A DNA stretch of 64,000 nt, from positions 980,051-1,044,050 of the forward strand of contig NW_022985183.1 in NCBI RefSeq assembly GCF_010093535.1, read 5' to 3'. The DNA is from Lindgomyces ingoldianus. Its lineage: Eukaryota > Ascomycota > Dothideomycetes > Pleosporales > Lindgomycetaceae. The notes under the pieces are model-generated. The model was not told the origin of the DNA. It did no database searches and saw nothing but the letters and a program-made list of their open reading frames with translations. Below, piece after piece: positions 56,604 to 64,000 of this stretch. The position numbers and the translations under genes were made by a program. Position 1 is the first letter of the stretch. Each line of letters opens with the position of its first letter.

Positions 56604-56921
56604 TGTCACGGTATCCTCCCCAGATCCTAGACATAACTGTATTAGATGCGTACTAGAGTATTATTAGTGCACGTCTAACATAAACATAACATAACATAGA
56701 CATAAACTTAAGCACAAACTGCCTTAACACTAACTAAACCTAGAATAGGCTTAATTTATACCTAAAGTGCTTAGACTTCTACGCTAAGTATTTAATTACT
56801 AATTTCCTCTTAAACTTTTTTATTCTTTACATAACATCTTATACCTACTATAATATCTTACATAGTAATTAAACTAGACCTCTGTAAAGCTTTATAACCT
56901 TACTTATATATAATTATAACA
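56604..56921 (+). repeat. Gypsy-A2 5' LTR
   Basis: 318 bp. Outer end less mutated (cggtatcctccccagatcc); inner end ataattataaca. Confidence 0.9.
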
Positions 56922-59900
56922 TTATGTTATGTTAAAACTCTAGCTAAGAATAGCCTCTAAATCTAATTTAATAAGCTTAGTACTTGCATAACTTTAAGCT
57001 ATTAAAGTAAGCTAAAAAGCCTTTTAAAAAGTGTTTACTTTATAAAAAAGCTACTACATTATAAGCTTTAAAGCTTTTTAAAAGAACTTTAAAAAATAGC
57101 TTTATGTTATTAAGCAGTCTATTTCTACCTTAACTTCTGTTATAGTAGTAGGAACTAAGAACTTACTAGCTTTAAAGCTTACCTAGAAGTCTAGAGATAG
57201 CTTAACTCTCTTCTACCTAACACTACCTATAACTTGTAACCTTTTTAACTTAGTAATAAAATCTAACTAACTCCTTAATTCCCTACTGTTTAATAGAAAA
57301 TAAAAAGACCTACCTTTCTTTCTACATAAGCTCTAATACAAACTTAAAAGAAACATAGACTAATTTCTCTTTACTTACTTTTAGTTACTATATACTTACT
57401 TTTAACTTAACTGCAATATAACAGCCTTAATTAACTTACTAATAAATAAAGATATTATTAACTTAAATTAATTTATAGTGTTTTTATAAGTAACTTATAA
57501 AGACTTAAATAAAAAGTTAACAGCCCTAAGTTACCTAAACACTTTATAATAAAAAAAAAAGCTTTACTTTATACTTTACTAAGTTCTACTAACTTATATT
57601 TAATACAGGCCTAAATAAAATAGGTCTAATTATAGCCTTATATAACTCCCTCTTAACTAAACTGCAACGCGCTATAGTAGAAGAACCCCTTCTAAACAAC
57701 CTTAACATGTATGTAAACCTAATTGCTACTTATAATAATAACATAAAGTTCCTCTCTATATAAGCCCTAATACACCTCTAAACTAGCGCAGTTGCAAATA
57801 AGAACCTTAATGTAATAAAAATTAATTTAAATTATGCTTTAGTTAGTTCTAGAAAGTGTAAAAATTATAAAAAAAAAAGTTAATGCTTTAAGTGTAGTAA
57901 GCATAGTTATATTTTCTAAAACTGCTTTATTCTTTTTTCTTAAGTCTATGTAAGTAGCGCAGCTAGCACTTATTAAAAATTTTTACTATTTTAATCTTAT
58001 TTTTATAAAGGCTTTAACTTATATTTAAGCTTTAATTTTTTCTACTACTCTTAATGTAGCTGCAGCTATAGCAGTAGAAGCCTGTAAAAAGGCTTGTTTT
58101 AGAGCTAAGTTACCCCTTAGGACTAATTTAACACTAGATCTTTGCTAACCTATAAGCTAAGTCCCTTACTAATAACTAAAAGTACTAAGTTAATATTTTT
58201 ATATGTTTATAATAAGGTACTATTTTAGCCTTAATATAAGCTTTTATTAACTTAAGAGTAAATAGCATAGGTTACATTAATAAAGAACTAGCATGTAAAC
58301 TAAATCTTTAATTAACACTACTTACTTAAAAAATTTACTTAACTAGATTTAATAAAAAACAACTTAAAAGAAGTTTTATTTTTTGTACTATAACTATTAT
58401 AATTACCTACTAACACTATAAAAAGCAGATTAAGCTCTATGTAATAAACACAGGATATTATAACCTAATTCTAGAATAACTATAGCTGTATTAGCATAAG
58501 GTTGCTTTTAATTACTAAAAGTAAGTTCTAAACTTTAACTCTTTTTAATGCTAAGACATATACTTACGCTTACACCTAAATAATACTTAAGTAGCACTTA
58601 ATATAAAAGGTCTCTAGACTTACTTTCTAATAACCTAAAAAAAAATACTTAAGTAAGGCTAACAAGCTAAGCCTTTTACTAAGATAGGCTATGTAAAATA
58701 ATTTAATAACTACTTAAACTTAAAAAAAAGAAAGCTTTTAAAGAATTTTTACTTACTTAATTTAGACATAAACTAGGACTTAAACAGTAGATAGACATCT
58801 ACTATATAGGACCTGCTCTATTTATAACTCTAGCTTAACAACTAGATTATAAAATCTACGTAGTTATAATTTCTAATATAGACTAAGCTTTAGCTCTCTA
58901 AAAATACACTAACTTAAGAATAATAGTCTTTTAAAACTACTATAACTTATTATATGTTTTTTTCTAAGACAAGTCTAATAAGCTTTTAATATAATGTTTA
59001 TATAATTACTAGATAACTTTTAAGCCTAGTAAACAACCTAGTTATAGGCTACTATATAAGATATTACTAAATAAATTAAAAGTGCTCTAAAAATACCTTA
59101 ACAAGAACCTAGAAAAAGAGTTTATTTAAGCTAGCTTTTTACTAGTAGTGTTACCTATACTATTTATAAAGAAACTTAGAGGTAGGCTTTAATTTTATGT
59201 TAACTACTAAAAACTAAACACTATTACTATTAAAAACTAATACTTAATTTCTTTTTTATAAAAAACTTTAAGCTAACTAAGTAAAGTAAAGTATTTTATA
59301 AAGTTAAATATTATTACTGCCTTTAATAAGCTAAAAATAGTAAAGGGTAATAAGTAGCTAACAGTGTTTTAGACCTAATATAGACTATTTAAGTACCTAG
59401 TAATGCCCTTTAGCTTAGCTAACACGCCTAGTACTTTTTAACATTTTATAAATAACTTACTTTAACCCTACTTAGATATGTTCTGCACTGCGTATATTAA
59501 TAATATTTTAATCTACAGTAATAGCCTTTTAGAGCATAAACAGCATGTACGCCTAGTGCTAAAGGCTATAGAAGAAGTAGGTCTGTAACTTAACATAGAC
59601 AAATGTAAGTTCTACTAATTAAAGGTTACATATTTAGGATATGTAATTACTACAGATAGCATCTAAATAGACCCTGTTAAAGTTTAGACTGTGCTAGATT
59701 AGTAATACTTAAAGGATGTAAAAAATATTTAAGCCTTTATAGAATTTGCTAACTTTTACTAATAATTTATTAATAACTTCTTATAGTAAGTAAGCCCTAT
59801 AATTACACTTACTAAAAAAAAGATTTAATTTAACTTTAACTTAAATTACTAATAGTCTTTTAACTAGCTAAAAAAAGCCTTTACTAAAGCTCTAATACTC

Positions 59901-61946
59901 TACTATTTTAACTTTAAACTACTAATACTTATAGAAGCTAATGCCTTAGACTATGTAGTAGTAGGAGTTCTCTTCTAGACTAAGCTAGACAGGACTATTA
60001 GGCCTATTACATACTTCTTAAAAAGAATAAGTCCTACAAAAGGCAATTATAAAATCTATAATAAAGAATTACTTGCTATAGTATGCTGCTTTAAATAATA
60101 GTAACTTAAACTAGAAGGTGCAGCGCATCTAATACAGGTTCTATTTAACTATAAGAACTTATAGTACTTTGCAACTATAAAACAACTTAGCTACTAATAA
60201 GCTTATTAGTTTAAATACTTATTTTATTTTAATTTTAAGATTACTTATTATTCTAGTTAAGATAGAGGGAAACTAGATGCCCTTATAAAGTAATCCTAAG
60301 ACGTCTCTGCTTAGAAAGAAGTGTAAAAAGCTTAACACTAAACTTTACTTTAACTTAAGCTATTTTTAGACCTTAACTTAAACAAAATAAATTAGATAAT
60401 TAATTAAATTATTATTAATAAGTATCTAAATAATAAATTTATCTAAGAAACCTTAGACCTGCTCTAAAACAGCACTAGTTAGTTAAAGAAAGTAACACTA
60501 GCTAACTATAAAAACTAAAATAGTAAGCTATATTACTATAACTAACTTATAATTTTTAATTTTAATAAACTAAGAATTAAACTACTTTAAATTATACATA
60601 ACTTACTTGTTAAAGGACACCTAGGCAGAGGAAAGACTCTTAACCTACTACAGAGAGAGTACTACTAGCCCCGCATGTTCTATACTGTACGCTAATACAT
60701 ATTATGTTGCTATACTTACTGTAAAGTAAAGGCCTCTTAAAAAAAGTATAATAGCCTGCTTAAACTACTCCTAATCTCTAAATAAGCTTAAAAAGACATA
60801 TTAATTAATTTTATTATAAACCTACTTTTATCTAAAAAGTACATAAATATTATAGTAGTTATTAATTACTTAACTAAGTATTAATACTTAATACTATGTT
60901 TCTCTATAACTGCCCTTAATATAGCCTAGTTATTCTACTAATACATATAAGTTTACTATAGCCTACCTAACATAATTATATTAGACAGAGGTACGCAGTT
61001 TGTCTTAGCCTTCTAAGATAAACTCTGTAAATAGCTCTAAATTATTCTTTATCTATCTATAGCTTTTTACCTAGAGACTAACAGCTAGACTAAGAACATA
61101 AACGCTATAATAAAATAAGTTCTATAAGTGTACATAAACTACTAGTAAGATAACTAAGTAAAATAGTTAGCTATAGCATAGTTTAAAGCTAATAACATAA
61201 CATCTAAATTAACATAAGTATCTTTATTCTTAGTAAACTATAGATACTACTTTTAAATAGAATTTAAACTACTTTTAAATACTCTCTAACTAACTTATTA
61301 ATCTGTATAAGTAATAAATGTAAATAGACTTATTAATAAAATCTAAAATATATTTAAATATATTTATAAAAAGCTTACATAGGCTTAAGCTTTTTAACAA
61401 AAGTACATAAACTAATCCTAAACCTCTACCCCTGCGTATGTAGCTAGCAAGAAGGTCTAGCTAGACGCTAGAAATATTTAAATAAACTAATAATTAAAGA
61501 AACTTAATTAGAAGAACTTTAGCTCTTTTATAGTAGCCTATATAGTCTTATTACACGCTTACTAATTAATCCTACCTAACAGCATAAAGATACACCCTAT
61601 GTTCTATGTATTATTGCTGCGCTAAGTAGGCTCTAAATCTAACTATCTACCTAAACAGCTAAACCTGCTACCTAAACTTATTATTATAAATAATAAACTA
61701 GAATATGTTATAGAAAACATTAAATAGATCTAGTTTAATAAAAAAAAACATATTTATAAATACCTTATAAAATAAACTAAATACAATAAACTGTTATAGA
61801 AACCTGCAGAAGCCTTATAAAAGAACTCTATAGTAACTTAATTTTACGCCTAATACCTATCTAAACTAAACCTGTACCCTAATAAAGACAACCTAATGCT
61901 AGAACTACTAATGTAAAGGATTCCCTTTCTAATAAAGAGGGGGTAC

Positions 61947-62264
61947 TGTTACAGTATCCTCTCTAGATCCTAGACATAACTATATTAAATGCGTACTAGA
62001 GTATTATTAGTGCACGTTTAACTTAAACATAATATAACATAGACATAAACTTAAGCATAAACTGCTTTAACACTAACTAAACCTAAAACAGGCTTAATTT
62101 ATACTTAAAGTGCTTAGACTTTTAAGCTAAGTATTTAATTACTAATTTCTTTCTAAACCTTCCTATTCCTCACACAACGTCTTGTACCTACTATAATACC
62201 TTACATAGTAATTAAACTAGACCTCTGTAAAGCTCTATAACCTTACTCGTGCACAATCGTGACA
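61947..62264 (+). repeat. Gypsy-A2 3' LTR
   Basis: 318 bp. Outer end intact (cttactcgtgcacaatcgtg). Confidence 0.9.
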
Positions 62265-62546
62265 TACTTGTTTTTATTCTAAATACTATACTTAGCTTTT
62301 ATGTTAGCTACTAGGTAAAACTAGCTCTAAATAACCTTTAGATCTTTATAAAGCGCTTTTTTATAATTATACTTATAATTAAACTTTATTATAAACTTAG
62401 GGCAGTGCTTAACTTACATACTAGTCTAGTTTAAGCTAACCTAGCCTAGATTGCGCTCTGTAGGCAAGGAATTAGCTATATTAGCTATAGCTATAAGCTT
62501 AAAAAAAATCTATGTGTAATAAGCTTAAGTATGTACTTAACAACTA

Positions 62547-64000
62547 ACGTACTTTATAGGCGAGTTGCTTACACACCTAAGTTGCTTACTTTTGCTAAGA
62601 CCCTACTACACTACTTTTCTTATACTAATGCATTTCTAACAACACTACTTAAATGTGTTAAAAGAATGTTAGATGCAGCTTATGCTTTAAGCTCTTAAAT
62701 AAGACACAACACTCTCTAACTAACGCGCTGCAGCTATCTATAAAGTCCCTTAAAAGATAATAAGTAACTAACACGCTAGACAACTTTTCTAAGCTAATTA
62801 TACAGCTAACTTATAAAAGCTAGATAATAATAAGAAGCAGGTAATTATTTAGCACATACTTAAGCTAGATGCGCAAGGATTTCCCCCCTAGCTAGCAGCT
62901 ATAGCTAATATAGCTAATTCTTTACACGCTAAGCGTAATATAGGCTATGTTAGCATTAACTAGCCTAATACATTTGTTAAGTGTTACTTAGAGCTTAAAG
63001 TAAAGTTTAAGCATAAGTATAACTATAAAAGAGCTTTTTATAAAAATCCTACAGTAATTTAAGGCTAGTTTAACCTTATAAAGAATATTAAAGCTAAGTA
63101 TAGCATCTAGAATAACAACATGTACAACTTTAATAAGATAAAGTTTATAATAGGCTAGATATCTACTAGAGCAGTTGTTACAGGTTTAGAGAGATAAGGA
63201 CAGCTAAAAGCAGTCTAGCTAGGTAACTAGGAGTAGACAACAGCTATCTAGGGCATTAATGCTAAAGAGTAGGCTATTCTGCCTTTTATTATCTTCTAAG
63301 GTAGCAACTACCTTTTAAACTAGTATAAAAAGGAAAATCTACTTTAAAATTAAGTTATTATAATCTCTAAGCGCAGCTAGACTACTAATTAGCTTAGTCT
63401 AGACTAGTTAAAGCACTTTAATGCGCATATAAAAAAGTATACTATTAGCAGCTACTATCTGCTAGTTATTAACAGCTATAAGAGCTATAACTTACTTTAT
63501 TTCTAGTAATACTGTAAGGATAATAAGATTATTACTATGTACATACTTTTTTACTTATTACACCTTTTATAGCTACTTAATGTGGGTTGTTTTATTTCTT
63601 TAAAGAAGGTGTATAGGTGCTAAGCTAAAAACCTTATATGTAACTAGATTACTTATATTATAAAAATAGATTTTCTACTATGCTTTAAAGCAGCCTATAA
63701 TGCTATAATTACTTCTAGTAATATCTAAAAAGGGTTTTAAGGCGCTAGATTAGTTCCTTTTAACCTATAATAAGTTATAATAGGCCTTAATGTAAAGTTG
63801 CGCACTCTATTACTACTACTACCTATATATAATAAGCCCTAGCAGTTGTAAACTCTAAGTAATACTTTAAAACTTAGGTTATAATTAATGCTTATAAAGA
63901 TAAAAATTTAAAAGCATATAAATAGTTTACTAACTTCTATAGTTAAGGTGTTTAAAAAGGTTTTAAAGGGAGCAGCAATAATTACGTATAAGCTAGTGTT
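62547..64000 (+). mobile_element. Fot1/pogo-like DNA transposon T6, cut by window end
   Basis: Begins after TA (62545-62546) with ACGTACTTTATAGGCGAGTT. The plus strand from about 63160 carries a degraded transposase. Around 63410-63660 it reads HIKKYTISSYYLLVINSYKS, then LLNVGCFISLKKVYRC, matching the DDE_1/pogo transposase blocks (a GH-S-N/Q-F block, then LQPLDVGCF-PLKRAYG). Many TAG/TAA codons. Inserted in T5. Confidence 0.8.

Larger units (their letters stand above)
56604..62264 (+). mobile_element. Ty3/gypsy retrotransposon gypsy-A2, full length, RIP-inactivated
   Basis: 5661 bp, LTRs 56604-56921 and 61947-62264 (318 bp each), exact duplication TACTT (56599-56603, 62265-62269). Collinear with gypsy-A1 throughout. 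The reverse transcriptase core again reads YINNILIYS (about 59485-59520), the integrase zinc-binding region GHLGRGKTLNLL about 60617-60652. The polypurine tract at 61936-61943 is also present. Confidence 0.93.
56045..62546 (-). mobile_element. Fot1-like transposon T5, split by gypsy-A2 and cut by T6
   Basis: The left end at 56045 is preceded by TA and begins ACGTACCTAACAGG. Subterminal bases are altered to two copies of a ggttggccggc word. The body matches T3 and is interrupted at 56604-62264 by gypsy-A2 (TACTT duplication). It then continues (matching T1 from its position 51 on) until T6 starts at 62547. The right end is outside the window. Confidence 0.7.

Overview
The window looks like a chromosome segment of a filamentous ascomycete (Pezizomycotina, possibly a dothideomycete) whose genome has undergone repeat-induced point mutation (RIP). 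The signs are spliceosomal introns with GTRAGT donors, a compartmented base composition, and long AT-rich tracts in which CpA and TpG are scarce and TAA/TAG are everywhere. Transposon relics of several classes fill those tracts. The species cannot be decided from the sequence alone.

Layout. 1-17.4 kb is an AT-rich repeat block. It holds a Fot1/pogo-type DNA transposon end (1-610), then a nested stack: an internally deleted Ty3/gypsy relic (gypsy-B, 1618-14232) containing a Ty1/copia element (2073-13236), which itself contains a second Ty3/gypsy element (gypsy-A, 4941-10603). Each level has a target-site duplication (exact for both gypsy elements, one mismatch for the copia). About 17.4-28.74 kb is a GC-balanced gene island. 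28.74-64 kb is a second AT-rich block. It holds a full-length gypsy-B (29253-36448), a Helitron-like relic, a hAT relic, several solo LTRs, two palindromic foldback elements derived from the Fot1-like transposon, a second truncated copia (with a 510-base assembly gap) and a second gypsy-A (56604-62264) nested in a Fot1-like element.

Gene island. There is an intact secreted-type FAD oxidoreductase (18011-19620, +). Next come the broken remains of one or two minus-strand genes, including a RING-H2 finger whose conserved tryptophan position is a stop codon. A 1335-residue TPR-CHAT protease (22500-26507, -) follows, with a divergently transcribed 297-residue beta-rich protein (26942-27894, +). 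Last is a thioredoxin gene decapitated by a repeat fragment and carrying an in-frame TAA before its membrane tail (28176-28640, -). The CHAT protease and its divergent partner are the most interesting intact pair. CHAT or other proteases beside small pore-forming effectors (gasdermin-like) are a known theme of regulated cell death in bacteria and fungi. Assigning the partner to that role is inference.

Whole-window pattern. RIP is not uniform. In each long element the outer edges (about 100-250 bp, including the outer half of each LTR) are nearly unmutated while the inner halves of the same LTRs and the interior are saturated. The copia LTRs carry a 10-bp tandem repeat that varies from 4 to 12 units between copies and stays intact although it is dense in RIP target dinucleotides.
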